Origin: Burkholderia cenocepacia
Lineage (GTDB): Bacteria; Pseudomonadota; Gammaproteobacteria; Burkholderiales; Burkholderiaceae
DNA length: 64,000 nucleotides
NCBI RefSeq assembly: GCF_014211915.1
Contig: NZ_CP060040.1
Span: 1,736,001-1,800,000 of the forward strand
Direction of reading: 5' to 3'
The number at the start of each line of letters is the position of its first letter. The first letter of the stretch is position 1. Below the pieces are notes generated by a model. It made no database searches. It was given only the letters and a program-made list of their open reading frames with translations, and was not told the DNA's origin. Shown piece after piece: positions 18,620 through 27,594 of the stretch. Both the position numbers and the translations under genes were made by a program.

Positions 18620-18750
18620 CGCGTCGCATCCTGATCGCACAGTAGTCCATACCGATTTCCATGCCCGCCGTGTGCGCGGGCCTTTCCGTCAGCACACACA
18701 CGATCCGGCGGCGTACGCGCCGCCGGCACACCATAGTCCTGGAGACGACG

Positions 18751-20076
18751 ATGACTGCTCTCGACGCGGCCGCAAGCCGCTCGCCCGCCGCGGCCGCCCA
18801 ATCGGGCGAACTCGACCGCACCTACAAGAAAGTGTTCTGGCGCATCGTGCCGTTCCTGATGCTCTGCTATGTGGTCGCGTATCTCGACCGCGTGAACGTC
18901 GGCTTCGCCAAGCTGCAGATGTCGCAGGATCTCGCGTTCAGCGAAACCGTGTTCGGACTCGGCGCCGGCATCTTCTTCCTTGGCTACTTTCTGTTCGAAC
19001 TGCCAAGCAACCTGCTGATGCACCGCATCGGCGCGCGCATCTGGATCGCGCGGATCATGATCACGTGGGGCCTGCTGTCCGCGCTGTTCGCGTTCGTGCA
19101 GACGCCGACGCAGTTCTACGTGCTGCGCTTCCTGCTCGGCCTCGCGGAAGCCGGCTTCTATCCGGGCGTGATCCTGTACCTGACGTACTGGTTCCCGTCG
19201 CATCGCCGCGCGAAGATCATCGCGGTGTTCATGTCCGCGATTCCAGTGTCGGGCATCTTCGGCAACCCGCTGTCGGGCTGGATCATGGAGCGCTTCCACG
19301 GCGGCTCGGGCTTTCACGGCTGGCAATGGATGTTCATGATCGAGGCCGTGCCGGCCGTGCTCATCGGCATAGCGACGATCCTGTATCTCGACAACAGCAT
19401 CCGCGGCGCGAAGTGGCTCGACGAGCGCGAGAAGCAGCTACTCGAGGACGAAATCGCCGCGCAGCCGCAGGAACAGCAGCAGCATGGCCATTCGCTGAAG
19501 GCCGTGTTCTCCGACCCGCGCATGTGGTGGATGTCGCTGATCTACTTCGCGTTCGTCACCGGCCAGTACGGCCTCACGTTCTGGATGCCGACGCTCGTCA
19601 AATCGACCGGCATCACCGATACGCTGCAGATCGGCCTGCTGTCGGCGATTCCGTTCGTCGTCGCGATCGTCGTGATGAACCTGTTCGGCCACAGCGCGGA
19701 CAAGCGGCGCGAACGCCGCTGGCACCTGATCGTGCCGGCGCTGATGGGCGCGATCGGGTTTGCGGTCGCCGCGTCGTACTCGCACAATACGGCGGTGTCG
19801 ATCGTGTTCCTGTCGCTCGCGGCAGGCGGCGTGCTGACCTGCGCGCCGCTGTTCTGGTCGCTGCCGACCGCGTTCCTCGCGGGCTCCGCGGCCGCGGCCG
19901 GGATCGCGATCATCAACTCGGTCGGCAACCTCGCCGGTTTCGCGAGCCCGTACGTGATCGGCTACCTGAAGGACGCCACGCACAGCATCGCGTCCGGCAT
20001 GTACGTGCTCGCGGCAATGCTCGTGATCGGCGCGATCGCCGTGTGGCTCACGCCCGCCAAACTCGTGAACCGCTGA
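18751..20076 (+). CDS. MFS transporter, anion:cation symporter (ACS) type
   Basis: Protein of 441 aa with about 12 hydrophobic segments. The ACS-family opening is present (FWRIVPFLMLCYVVAYLDRVNVGFAKLQM, here spanning residues about 31-60), followed by GLGAGIFFLGYFLFELPSNL and AEAGFYPGVILYLTYWFP. Members such as TtuB and GarP import sugar acids with protons. Placed between otnC and otnI, it is the probable uptake system for threonate or erythronate. GGAG lies before ATG 18751; an upstream in-frame ATG at 18661 has no ribosome site. Confidence 0.9.
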   Translation: MTALDAAASRSPAAAAQSGELDRTYKKVFWRIVPFLMLCYVVAYLDRVNVGFAKLQMSQDLAFSETVFGLGAGIFFLGYFLFELPSNLLMHRIGARIWIARIMITWGLLSALFAFVQTPTQFYVLRFLLGLAEAGFYPGVILYLTYWFPSHRRAKIIAVFMSAIPVSGIFGNPLSGWIMERFHGGSGFHGWQWMFMIEAVPAVLIGIATILYLDNSIRGAKWLDEREKQLLEDEIAAQPQEQQQHGHSLKAVFSDPRMWWMSLIYFAFVTGQYGLTFWMPTLVKSTGITDTLQIGLLSAIPFVVAIVVMNLFGHSADKRRERRWHLIVPALMGAIGFAVAASYSHNTAVSIVFLSLAAGGVLTCAPLFWSLPTAFLAGSAAAAGIAIINSVGNLAGFASPYVIGYLKDATHSIASGMYVLAAMLVIGAIAVWLTPAKLVNR

Positions 20077-20105
20077 TTCACCGCTGGACGACTCATCATT
20101 CGACG

Positions 20106-20124
20106 CGGGGCGCACGGCGCCCCG
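20106..20124 (+). other. Intergenic hairpin between MFS gene and otnI
   Basis: CGGGGCGC-ACG-GCGCCCCG, an 8-bp stem with a 3-nt loop, 27 bp before otnI. It has no T run, so it is more likely to tune transcript stability or partial termination inside the operon than to end it. Confidence 0.4.
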
Positions 20125-20151
20125 CCCCATTCATGCACAGGACCCGCTGCC

Positions 20152-20928
20152 ATGCCACGCTTCGCCGCCAACCTCTCGATGATGTACACCGAGCATGCGT
20201 TTCTCGAACGCTTCGCCGCTGCCGCCCATGACGGCTTCAAGGCCGTCGAGTACCTGTTCCCGTACGACTTCGCCGCCGAGGACATCCGCGCGCGCCTCGA
20301 CGCGCACGGCCTCGAACAAGCGCTGTTCAACGCGCCGCCGGGCGACTGGGCCGCGGGCGAACGCGGCATCGCATCGCTGCCGGGCCGCGAGGACGAGTTC
20401 CGCCGCGGCATCGACCAGGCGCTCGACTATGCGCGCGTGATCGGCAACAAGAAGCTGCACGTGATGGCCGGCATGGTGCCGCCGGGCGCCGACCGCGCGC
20501 GCCATCGCGATACGTATCTGGCGAACCTGCGCCATGCGGCGCAGGCGGCCGCCGCGCACGGCATCACGCTCCTGATCGAGCCGATCAACCAGCGCGACAT
20601 GCCCGGCTACTTCCTGAGCCGCCAGGACGACGCACAGGCGATCCGCGCGGAAGTCGGCGCGCCGAACCTGAAGGTGCAGTTCGACTGCTACCACTGCCAG
20701 ATCGTCGAAGGCGATCTCGCGATGAAGCTCAAGCGCGATTTCGCGGGCATCGGCCATATCCAGATCGCGGGCGTGCCGGAACGCCACGAGCCGGATGTCG
20801 GCGAACTCAACTACCCGTACCTGTTCGCGCTGATCGACGCGCTCGGCTACGACGGCTGGATCGGCTGCGAATACCGGCCGAAGGCCGGTACGTCGGAAGG
20901 CCTCGGCTGGCTCAAGACATATCTGTAA
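20152..20928 (+). CDS. otnI: 2-oxo-tetronate isomerase (hydroxypyruvate isomerase family)
   Basis: Protein of 258 aa with the TIM-barrel AP-endonuclease-2/hydroxypyruvate isomerase fold. Blocks: [20 protein letters not shown] at the N-terminus, the metal-site Glu in [28 protein letters not shown] with its metal His, [13 protein letters not shown], and a final Glu in WIGCEYRPK. OtnI converts 2-oxo-tetronate to 3-oxo-tetronate, linking both dehydrogenases of the operon to OtnK. Confidence 0.92.
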   Translation: MPRFAANLSMMYTEHAFLERFAAAAHDGFKAVEYLFPYDFAAEDIRARLDAHGLEQALFNAPPGDWAAGERGIASLPGREDEFRRGIDQALDYARVIGNKKLHVMAGMVPPGADRARHRDTYLANLRHAAQAAAAHGITLLIEPINQRDMPGYFLSRQDDAQAIRAEVGAPNLKVQFDCYHCQIVEGDLAMKLKRDFAGIGHIQIAGVPERHEPDVGELNYPYLFALIDALGYDGWIGCEYRPKAGTSEGLGWLKTYL

Positions 20929-20956
20929 TTCCCGTATTTCCCAGAGGGTCAACAAC

Positions 20957-21928
20957 ATGAAAGTACTGATCACCGGCGGCGCCGGCTTTCTCGGCCAGCG
21001 TCTCGCGCGCAAGCTGCTCGAGCGCGGCGAACTGACCGGCCCCGACGGCCGTATCGAGAAGATCGACGAGCTGGTGCTGCTCGACGTCGTCAAGGGCAGC
21101 GATTTCGGCGATGCGCGCGTGACGTCGATCGTCGGCGACATCGCCGATCGCGCGGTGCTCGACAGCGCGATCGACACGCAGACGGGCGCGATCTTCCACC
21201 TCGCGGCGATCGTCAGCGGGCAGGCCGAAGCCGATTTCGATCTCGGCATGCGGATCAACCTCGATGCATCGCGCACCCTGCTCGAAGTGTGCCGCGCGCG
21301 CGGCCACCAGCCGCGCGTCGTGTTCACGAGCTCCGTCGCGGTGTACGGCGGCGCGCTGCCCGACGTCGTGCAGGACGACACCGCGCTCAACCCGCAGTCG
21401 TCGTACGGCGCCGAGAAGGCGATCGCCGAACTGCTGCTGTGCGACTACGCGCGGCGCGGTTTCGTCGACGGCCGTGTGCTGCGGCTGCCGACCATCAGCG
21501 TACGGCCCGGCCGCCCGAACGCGGCGGCGTCGTCGTTCGCGAGCGGCATCATCCGCGAGCCGCTGAACGGCGAGGAAAGCGTGTGCCCGGTGCCCGGCTC
21601 GACGCGGCTGTGGCTGCTGTCGCCGCGCGGCGCGATCGACGCGCTCGTCGCGGGGTGCGAGATCGACGGCGCGAAGCTCGGCAACAAGCGCGTGATCAAC
21701 CTGCCGGGGCTGTCGGTATCGGTCGACGAGATGATCGCGGCGCTGCGCGAAGTCGCGGGCGACGAGGTCGTGAAGCTGATCCGTCATGCGCCCGACGAAC
21801 GCGTCGAGAAGATCGTCGGCAGTTGGCCTGGCCGCTGGGATACGTCGCGCGCGGAAGCGCTCGGGCTGAAGGGCGACACGTCGTTCGTGGACGTGATCCG
21901 CAGCCATATCGCGGACGAACAGCGCTGA
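20957..21928 (+). CDS. denD: D-erythronate dehydrogenase (extended SDR family)
   Basis: Protein of 323 aa. NAD site VLITGGAGFLGQRLARKLL, active-site Ser in VVFTSSVAVYGG and Tyr-x3-Lys in SSYGAEKA, plus RLPTISVRPGRPNAAASSFA typical of the DenD group. DenD oxidises D-erythronate to 2-oxo-tetronate. GAGGG precedes the start (CCAGAGGGTCAACAAC ATG). Last gene of the operon, 28 bp after otnI. Confidence 0.9.
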   Translation: MKVLITGGAGFLGQRLARKLLERGELTGPDGRIEKIDELVLLDVVKGSDFGDARVTSIVGDIADRAVLDSAIDTQTGAIFHLAAIVSGQAEADFDLGMRINLDASRTLLEVCRARGHQPRVVFTSSVAVYGGALPDVVQDDTALNPQSSYGAEKAIAELLLCDYARRGFVDGRVLRLPTISVRPGRPNAAASSFASGIIREPLNGEESVCPVPGSTRLWLLSPRGAIDALVAGCEIDGAKLGNKRVINLPGLSVSVDEMIAALREVAGDEVVKLIRHAPDERVEKIVGSWPGRWDTSRAEALGLKGDTSFVDVIRSHIADEQR

Positions 21929-21941
21929 TTTGAACCGGATC

Positions 21942-21961
21942 GGGCCGCGTCGACGCGGCCC
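21942..21961 (+). terminator. Perfect palindrome ending the sugar-acid operon
   Basis: GGGCCGCG-TCGA-CGCGGCCC, a fully self-complementary 20-mer 13 bp after the denD stop. A hairpin of this strength directly behind the last gene is read as a terminator, though it lacks a T tract. Confidence 0.55.
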
Positions 21962-22169
21962 GGCCGAATGTGGCCCGGCGTGGCCCGACCGATTCCCCGA
22001 CGCGCAACGACGCGCGTTGCGTCCCGGCCACCTGCCTGAAGTGCGCATCGACGCCGGGACAACACCGCACCACCGCTCCACACGATTCGTCTCCGCGCGA
22101 CACGCCGCGCGCGTGCCTCGCTCTGCCGCGATGCCGACGGTCGCGCGCAACACGGGTACATAACGGCAC

Positions 22170-22448
22170 CTAGTTGCCGACCTGCGCCGGCATGCCGGGC
22201 TCGGCCGCCCGCGTCGCCGACGCCGCCATCCGCGCGCCATCCTGCTCGGCGAGCTTCGCTTCCGCGGCCTGGATATCGGCCGGATACTCGCCGTCATCGC
22301 CCTTCGCCGGGTCGTACCCGGCCGCTTCGAGGCGCATCAGTTCGTCGCGAACCTGCGCACGCGTCAACGGTGCGGCCGATTGTGCGAATGCCGACTGACC
22401 GACGATCGCAGCGATCATCGTCAGTAGTGCGATATATATTTTCATCAT
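22170..22448 (-). CDS. Small secreted DUF4148 protein
   Basis: Protein of 92 aa. Signal peptide (YIALLTMIAAIVGQSAFAQS), then LTRAQVRDELMRLEAAGYDPAKGDDG and YPADIQAAEAKLAEQDGA, the pattern of the DUF4148 family abundant in Burkholderia. Function unknown; presumably periplasmic. GGAG precedes the double-Met start. It is tandem with a second copy 68 bp upstream on the same strand. Confidence 0.85.
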   Translation of the reverse strand: MMKIYIALLTMIAAIVGQSAFAQSAAPLTRAQVRDELMRLEAAGYDPAKGDDGEYPADIQAAEAKLAEQDGARMAASATRAAEPGMPAQVGN

Positions 22449-22516
22449 GAACTCCTTCAATGTGACGTATCGATCAACCACGGGATTTGCGTGACCTGAG
22501 AATGCAGGCCCGCGGC

Positions 22517-22861
22517 TCAGCTTCCGAAATAGACCGTGCAGAAGCTCGCGGGGCCGACGCATGCGGCTGCGCCTCGACGCGGCGACATCGAAGCCGGCTT
22601 GCCCGCGTCGGACGACACGGCCGGATCGCTGCCGACCGCCGTGCTGGCCTGCCGCTGCGGCATCCGCTCGGCCTGCTGCTGGAACAGCGGGCTCACGTCC
22701 GGATACGACGTATCGGTCACGAAGCGCAGCCCATTGTTTTGTGCATCGATCAGTTCCTGCCGGACCTGTTCGCGCGTGAGCGCCTGTGCCGACGCTTGCG
22801 TCGCGACACCTGCGAGAGACATCGCCGCCACCGTGGCGGCTACCAGCCAGTGCGTGTTCAT
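22517..22861 (-). CDS. Small secreted DUF4148-like protein
   Basis: Protein of 114 aa with a signal peptide (LVAATVAAMSLAGVATQASA) and the DUF4148 core ALTREQVRQELIDAQNNGLRF. The start is ATG 22861 because AAGGAG sits 6-7 bp before it; a Met five codons upstream would overlap that site. The tail is longer and less conserved than in the neighbour and contains a Cys pair (AACVGPASFC). Likely a diverged tandem duplicate; function unknown. Confidence 0.8.
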   Translation of the reverse strand: MNTHWLVAATVAAMSLAGVATQASAQALTREQVRQELIDAQNNGLRFVTDTSYPDVSPLFQQQAERMPQRQASTAVGSDPAVSSDAGKPASMSPRRGAAACVGPASFCTVYFGS

Positions 22862-23070
22862 GTTCCACTCCTTCATCAGTCAACGAGACGACGTGCTACA
22901 CCCGTATGACGACGGAGGGGCCGGGTTTATTCCCGCCTTTCCATACGCGCCTGCCGAACGTTCATCGAACTGTCATTCATTCGTCAGCCGGCGTAACCTG
23001 ACGTAACGCAATGCCCGCCGTGCTTCGGGCAGACTGACCCCCACTTCATCCGGGCCGCCCATCGATCGAC

Positions 23071-23760
23071 ATGTCCGCCGCTTACGACCATGCAGCCGCC
23101 CTGCTGCGCACGCTGTACGACCGCCATATCGACAGCGGTGCGGTGCTCGACGCGTCCGCATTCCCGGATGCCGAGCGTTTCGTGCGCGCGTGGCCGGCGA
23201 TCCGCGCGGAGGCGCTGGAGGTAGCACGCGACATGCCGCGCATCCCGCGTTTTCACGAAATCATGCGCGAGCAGTACGACATCTCGGCCAACGATGCACG
23301 CGACTGGCGCATGTTCATCATGCAGGCGTACGGCCAGCCGTTTCCGCGCAACCTGTCGCGCTGCCCGACCGTCGCGTCGCTCGTCGCGGCGTCGCCGGAC
23401 GTGCTGTCCGCGTCGCTGTCGTTCCTCGCGCCCGGCAAGCACATCCCGCCGCATCGCGGGCCGTTTCGCGGCATCCTGCGCGGTTATCTCGTGCTGTCGA
23501 TGCCGAAGCGCGCCGACGGCACGCCGGCGGCCGTGCTGAAGGTCGACGGACACGAATACCGGCTCGACGAAGGCCGCTTCCTGCTGTGGGACGACACGTT
23601 CACACACGAGGTGTGGAACGACAGCGACGCCGTGCGGATCGTGCTGCTGCTCGATATCCGTCGGCGCGGAATGCCGCGCTGGCTCATGTGGCTGTCGAAT
23701 GCGGTGATCGGGGTCGTGCGGCTCGGCATCCGGATCAGGGGGCGGTCGATTCCGGTTTAG
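23071..23760 (+). CDS. Aspartyl/asparaginyl beta-hydroxylase-like dioxygenase (LpxO-like)
   Basis: Protein of 229 aa. The 2-oxoglutarate/Fe(II) core has the first iron His in IPPHRGPFRGILRGYLVLSM (a typical HxGPxxG-like block), the second in DDTFTHEVWNDSD, and the following Arg of VRIVLLLDI for 2-oxoglutarate. LpxO-type enzymes 2-hydroxylate the secondary acyl chain of lipid A; others act on protein Asp/Asn. A hydrophobic C-terminal segment (WLMWLSNAVIGVVRLGI) supports membrane association. Somewhat shorter than Salmonella LpxO, so the substrate is unproven. Confidence 0.8.
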   Translation: MSAAYDHAAALLRTLYDRHIDSGAVLDASAFPDAERFVRAWPAIRAEALEVARDMPRIPRFHEIMREQYDISANDARDWRMFIMQAYGQPFPRNLSRCPTVASLVAASPDVLSASLSFLAPGKHIPPHRGPFRGILRGYLVLSMPKRADGTPAAVLKVDGHEYRLDEGRFLLWDDTFTHEVWNDSDAVRIVLLLDIRRRGMPRWLMWLSNAVIGVVRLGIRIRGRSIPV

Positions 23761-23889
23761 CCGCCGCCAGCCCGCGCAGACGCCATGGCAAACGCCATCG
23801 CTTGCGGCCGCTCCGTTCCGCCTTTCGACACCCGCCGGATCGCCTAAACTACAAGCCGTCCCTTCGTGCGGCTCCTGCCAGCTACCGCC

Positions 23890-24159
23890 ATGGCGCATCT
23901 CTTCTTCGCCGCGTCGATCCAGCGGCATGTCGAAACGCCCGAGCGCGACGTCGACGCGCATACGGTCGGCGAGGCATTCGACACCATTTTCAGCGAGCAG
24001 CCGCGGCTGCGCGGCTACATCGTCGACGACCAAGGTGCGCTGCGAAAGCACCTGTCGGTGTTCATCGACGGCCAGCCGATCCGCGACCGGCAGCGCCTGT
24101 CCGATGCGCTCGGGGCCACCAGCCGCGTGTATGTCGTGCAGGCGCTGACCGGCGGATAA
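23890..24159 (+). CDS. Ubiquitin-fold MoaD/ThiS-like protein ending in Gly-Gly
   Basis: Protein of 89 aa. The beta-grasp pattern and the terminal ALTGG match MoaD/ThiS small sulfur carriers, which are activated at the C-terminal glycine by an E1-like enzyme. HLSVFIDGQPIRDRQRLSD resembles the family's middle strand and turn. No MoeB/ThiF-like activator or molybdopterin gene adjoins it. It sits 73 bp ahead of a BNR-repeat protein and is probably co-transcribed. A role in thiolation or protein tagging is open. Confidence 0.8.
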   Translation: MAHLFFAASIQRHVETPERDVDAHTVGEAFDTIFSEQPRLRGYIVDDQGALRKHLSVFIDGQPIRDRQRLSDALGATSRVYVVQALTGG

Positions 24160-24232
24160 AGGGACCGATGCCCGAGCACCTCCCCATACCAAGTGCCGTC
24201 GCACCAAGGCGGACCATCAGGAGACATTGCGC

Positions 24233-25381
24233 ATGAACGATCGACTGCTCGTCGCCACCCGCAAGGGCCTGTTCGTCCTGCAACCCGACGGTCATGGCGG
24301 CTGGACGCCCGGCGAACCGCATTTCATCGGCGAGCCCGTCAGCATGGCGCTCGCCGACCCGCGCGACGGCACGCTGTATGCGGCACTCAATCTCGGCCAT
24401 TTCGGCGTGAAGCTGCATCGCCTGCGCGCCGGCGCCACCGACTGGGAGGAATGCGCAGTCCCGGTTTATCCGCCCCAGCCCGCCGACGCGTCGCCCGCCC
24501 GCGCCGACACGCACGCAGGCAGCGGCGACACCGCCGACGCGCCTGCCGGATCGCCGCAGCCGCCGTGGACCCTTCAGCAAATCTGGTCGCTCGAAACCGG
24601 CGGCGCGGACGAACCGGGCGTACTGTGGGCCGGCACGATTCCCGGCGGCCTGTTCCGCTCCGACGATCACGGCGATTCGTGGGTACTCAACCGCGCGCTG
24701 TGGGATCGCCCCGAACGCGCCGAATGGGGCGGCGGCGGGTACGACGCGCCGGGCATCCATTCGGTGATGGTCGATCCGCGCGACAGCCGGCACGTCACCG
24801 TCGGCATCTCGTGCGGCGGCGTCTGGCAGACCACGGACGGCGGCGCGACGTGGCGCGTGACCGCGGAAGGCATGGAGGCCGACTACATGCCGCCCGAGCG
24901 GCGCGGCGAGCCGAACATGCAGGACCCGCACCGCGTCGTGCAGTGCGCGGCCAACCCGGACGTGCTATGGACGCAGCATCATTGCGCGATCTTCCGCTCG
25001 ACGGATAGCGGTGAGCACTGGCGGCGCATCGAAGCCGAGCCGTCGAGCTTCGGTTTCGCGGTGGCCGTGCATCCGCACGAACCGGATACCGCGTGGTTCG
25101 TGCCGGCCGTGAAGGACGCGTGCCGGATTCCGGTGAACGGCCGGTTCGTCGTCACGCGCACGCGCGACGGCGGCCGCAGTTTCGAAACCCTGTCGAACGG
25201 GTTGCCGGCCGCGCCCGCGTACGACCTCGTGTACCGGCACGGGCTCGCGGTGGACGATTCCGGCACGCGCCTCGCGATGGCGTCGACGACCGGCGGGTTA
25301 TGGACGTCCGCCGATGGCGGCGAGCACTGGCAACAGGTATCGGCGCACTTGCCGCCGGTGTATTGCGTGCGCTTCGGTTAA
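24233..25381 (+). CDS. BNR/sialidase-like beta-propeller protein
   Basis: Protein of 382 aa. Repeated Asp-box type elements (SDDHGDSWVLN, TTDGGATWRVT, STDSGEHWRRI, TRDGGRSFETL, SADGGEHWQQV) indicate a sialidase/VPS10-like beta propeller. It has no signal peptide, so it is probably cytoplasmic and not a secreted sialidase. GGAGA precedes ATG 24233; an in-frame TTG at 24227 is too close to it. Paired with the upstream Gly-Gly ubiquitin-fold gene. Function unknown. Confidence 0.85.
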   Translation: MNDRLLVATRKGLFVLQPDGHGGWTPGEPHFIGEPVSMALADPRDGTLYAALNLGHFGVKLHRLRAGATDWEECAVPVYPPQPADASPARADTHAGSGDTADAPAGSPQPPWTLQQIWSLETGGADEPGVLWAGTIPGGLFRSDDHGDSWVLNRALWDRPERAEWGGGGYDAPGIHSVMVDPRDSRHVTVGISCGGVWQTTDGGATWRVTAEGMEADYMPPERRGEPNMQDPHRVVQCAANPDVLWTQHHCAIFRSTDSGEHWRRIEAEPSSFGFAVAVHPHEPDTAWFVPAVKDACRIPVNGRFVVTRTRDGGRSFETLSNGLPAAPAYDLVYRHGLAVDDSGTRLAMASTTGGLWTSADGGEHWQQVSAHLPPVYCVRFG

Positions 25382-25462
25382 TCACACGCGGACACCGAAC
25401 GAAACGCAACCATCCGCACGTTGCCGAACGGAATTCGCGCGCCGGCGTAACCGACCGGCGCT

Positions 25463-26386
25463 TCACGCAGCCGGCGCTATCCGCCCGACCGACGCACGCG
25501 TCCGTGCGATTTCCGCTTCGAGCCAGTCGAGAAACCGCCTGACCTGCGGCTCGCGCTCCCGCCCCGGCCGGCACAGCGCGACGAAGCGCGCACCGGCGAG
25601 CCGCACCGCGGACTCGATCGGCTTCAACGCACCGCGCTCGACATGCTCGGCGGCCAGCACGGAGCTGAGCAGCGCGATACCCTGCCCGTGCAGCACGGCC
25701 TGCAACGCGTAATGCTCGTCGTCGTAATGGCGAAACACCGCGCGTTCGAGCCACGCTTCCCGGCCCGCCGCGCGGCACCACGAAGCCCAATCGACCGACA
25801 CGGGCAGCGGCGTATCCCACATGGTCTCGATCAGGTCGAGCGGCTCGTCGGTACGATGCGCGTCGAACCCGACGGCCGCATACGCACCGAAATATTCGTC
25901 GATCAACGCAATCTCGTGCAGCGCGGGAAACTTTCGCGACGTCGCGCGAATCGCGAGATCGATCCGTGCATCCCGTTCGAGATCGACGAGCGCGTTGCCC
26001 GTTTCGACCTTGATGTGCAGATGCGGATCGACGCGCCGAAACGCGCCGAGACGCGGAATCAGCCACATCGCCGCAAAGGCGGGCGTGGTGGTCAGCACGA
26101 GCGGGCGCTCGTCGGCCGCATCCGGACGCACCGCATCGAGCCCGCGACTCAACGCCAGCAACGCATCGTGACTCGCGCGAAACAGCCGCTCGCCTTCTTC
26201 CGTCAGCCGCACGCCGCCCGCGCCGCGCTCGAACAGCAGCACGCCGACGCGGCTCTCGAGCGACTTGATCTGGTGCGACACGGCGGCCGGCGTCACGGAC
26301 AGTTCATCGGCTGCGGCCTTGAACGTGCCGAGCCGTGCCGACGCTTCGAATACACGCAATGCGGTCAGGGGAATTTTCGAGAACAC
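25463..26386 (-). CDS. LysR-family transcriptional regulator (GcvA-like)
   Basis: Protein of 307 aa. The N-terminal HTH (ALRVFEASARLGTFKAAADE, LSVTPAAVSHQIKSLESRVG) and a substrate-binding domain with AMWLIPRLGAFRRVDPHLHI and GQGIALLSSVLAAEHV match the GcvA subgroup. It is divergent from a PACE-family efflux gene with 146 bp between the start codons, the same arrangement as aceR-aceI in Acinetobacter, so it is its likely regulator (inference). Confidence 0.9.
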   Translation of the reverse strand: MFSKIPLTALRVFEASARLGTFKAAADELSVTPAAVSHQIKSLESRVGVLLFERGAGGVRLTEEGERLFRASHDALLALSRGLDAVRPDAADERPLVLTTTPAFAAMWLIPRLGAFRRVDPHLHIKVETGNALVDLERDARIDLAIRATSRKFPALHEIALIDEYFGAYAAVGFDAHRTDEPLDLIETMWDTPLPVSVDWASWCRAAGREAWLERAVFRHYDDEHYALQAVLHGQGIALLSSVLAAEHVERGALKPIESAVRLAGARFVALCRPGREREPQVRRFLDWLEAEIARTRASVGRIAPAA

Positions 26387-26414
26387 GGGGCCTCGCGCGC
26401 CAGATGCGGCCGGG

Positions 26415-26429
26415 TTGAATTCGATTCAA
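26415..26429. promoter_or_regulatory. Candidate LysR operator in the divergent promoter
   Basis: TTGAAT-TCG-ATTCAA is a perfect 6-bp inverted repeat and contains the T-N11-A pattern of LysR-type binding sites. It lies 28 bp upstream of the lysR start and 104 bp from the PACE gene. A partial half-site (GAATTGAAG) follows near 26447-26455. Confidence 0.6.
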
Positions 26430-26532
26430 TCGGGGTGAGATTAGGTGAATTGAAGCGGGTGCGCAACGCGGCTAGCCTTGCGGGACGTCGCGGCATGGCG
26501 CCGCGGCGGTTGCCCTCGAACCGGAGGAACCC

Positions 26533-26958
26533 GTGCAAGGCCTACCGCGCAGGATCACGCAGGCGGTGCTCTACGAAGCGATCGCCATTTCCTGCATTTC
26601 GCCCGTGATCGCGGCGATCTTCAAGCAGGATCTCGTCTATTCAGGCGCGCTGTCGGCGACGATGTCGGCGATCGCGATGCTGTGGAACCTGATCTTCAAC
26701 GCGCTGTTCGAGCGCTGGGAAGCGTCGCGCCGGCAGCCGGCGCGTACGCTCGGGCGGCGCATACTGCACGCCACCGGATTCGAGGGCGGGCTGATCTTCA
26801 TCCTCGTGCCGGTCGTGTCGGGGTGGCTCGACATCTCGTGGTTCGACGCGTTCGTCGTCGATATCGGGCTGTTCGCGTTCTTCTTCTGCTACGCGTTCGT
26901 GTTCCAGTGGGCGTTCGACCGCGTGTTCGACGTGCCGGCGGCGACGAAGCAGTCGTGA
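26533..26958 (+). CDS. PACE-family multidrug/biocide efflux transporter
   Basis: Protein of 141 aa with four hydrophobic segments in two tandem BTP repeats (LYEAIAISCISPVIAAIF ... WNLIFNALFERWEASR and HATGFEGGLIFILVPVVSGW ... YAFVFQWAFDRVF). The conserved Glu of the first helix (YEAIAI) and the paired WN/FE elements are typical. PACE proteins such as AceI export chlorhexidine and possibly polyamines. Start is GTG 26533 with GGAGG 5 bp upstream. Confidence 0.9.
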   Translation: MQGLPRRITQAVLYEAIAISCISPVIAAIFKQDLVYSGALSATMSAIAMLWNLIFNALFERWEASRRQPARTLGRRILHATGFEGGLIFILVPVVSGWLDISWFDAFVVDIGLFAFFFCYAFVFQWAFDRVFDVPAATKQS

Positions 26959-26967
26959 GCCGGGCGC

Positions 26968-27594
26968 CTATGCCCCCACGGCGATTTTAGGCAACTGCCA
27001 GCCGAAGCGTACCGCCGCCATCCGCAGCGCAAAGCACGCGATGCCGCCCAGCACGGCCGCGACGACGGGCGGGCAACCGAGCCGCCGGCACGACACGACG
27101 ACGACCGCGCCGAGCAGTGCCGCGCTCGCGTAGATGTCCGTGACCAGCACGACGGGAATCCGCGCGAGCAGCAGATCGCGCACCACGCCGCCCCCGCAGC
27201 CGGTCACGGCGCCCATCAGCGTCGCGATGAACGGGTGGACGCGGAATTCGAGCGCCTTCACCGCGCCCGCAACCGCGAACAGCGCGAGGCCGGCCGCGTC
27301 GAGCGCCGTCAGCAGCGACGGCGAGAACGACGCGACCCGCGCATGAAACACGAAGGCGAACAGCCCGGCAGCGAACGCGAGCGCCGGATAACGCCAGTCG
27401 CTCACGGCGCTCGGCGGGCGCGCGCCGATCAACAGGTCGCGAATCACGCCGCCGCCGAGCGCGACGACGAGCGACAGCACCATCACCCCGAACAGGTCGA
27501 GGCCGGCGCCGATCGCCGCATTGGCGCCCTCGATCGCGAACACCGCCGTGCCCGCGAGATCGGCGGCGAGCACGACTTGCTCGATGCGCTTCAT
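26968..27594 (-). CDS. TRIC-type cation channel (UPF0126, YadS-like)
   Basis: Protein of 208 aa with seven predicted membrane segments in two similar halves, each with the family GGG-x2-RDLL motif (GGGVIRDLLIG and GGGVVRDLLLA) that lines the pore. Bacterial TRIC proteins are trimeric monovalent-cation channels. Convergent with the PACE gene, with 9 bp between the stops. Confidence 0.9.
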   Translation of the reverse strand: MKRIEQVVLAADLAGTAVFAIEGANAAIGAGLDLFGVMVLSLVVALGGGVIRDLLIGARPPSAVSDWRYPALAFAAGLFAFVFHARVASFSPSLLTALDAAGLALFAVAGAVKALEFRVHPFIATLMGAVTGCGGGVVRDLLLARIPVVLVTDIYASAALLGAVVVVSCRRLGCPPVVAAVLGGIACFALRMAAVRFGWQLPKIAVGA

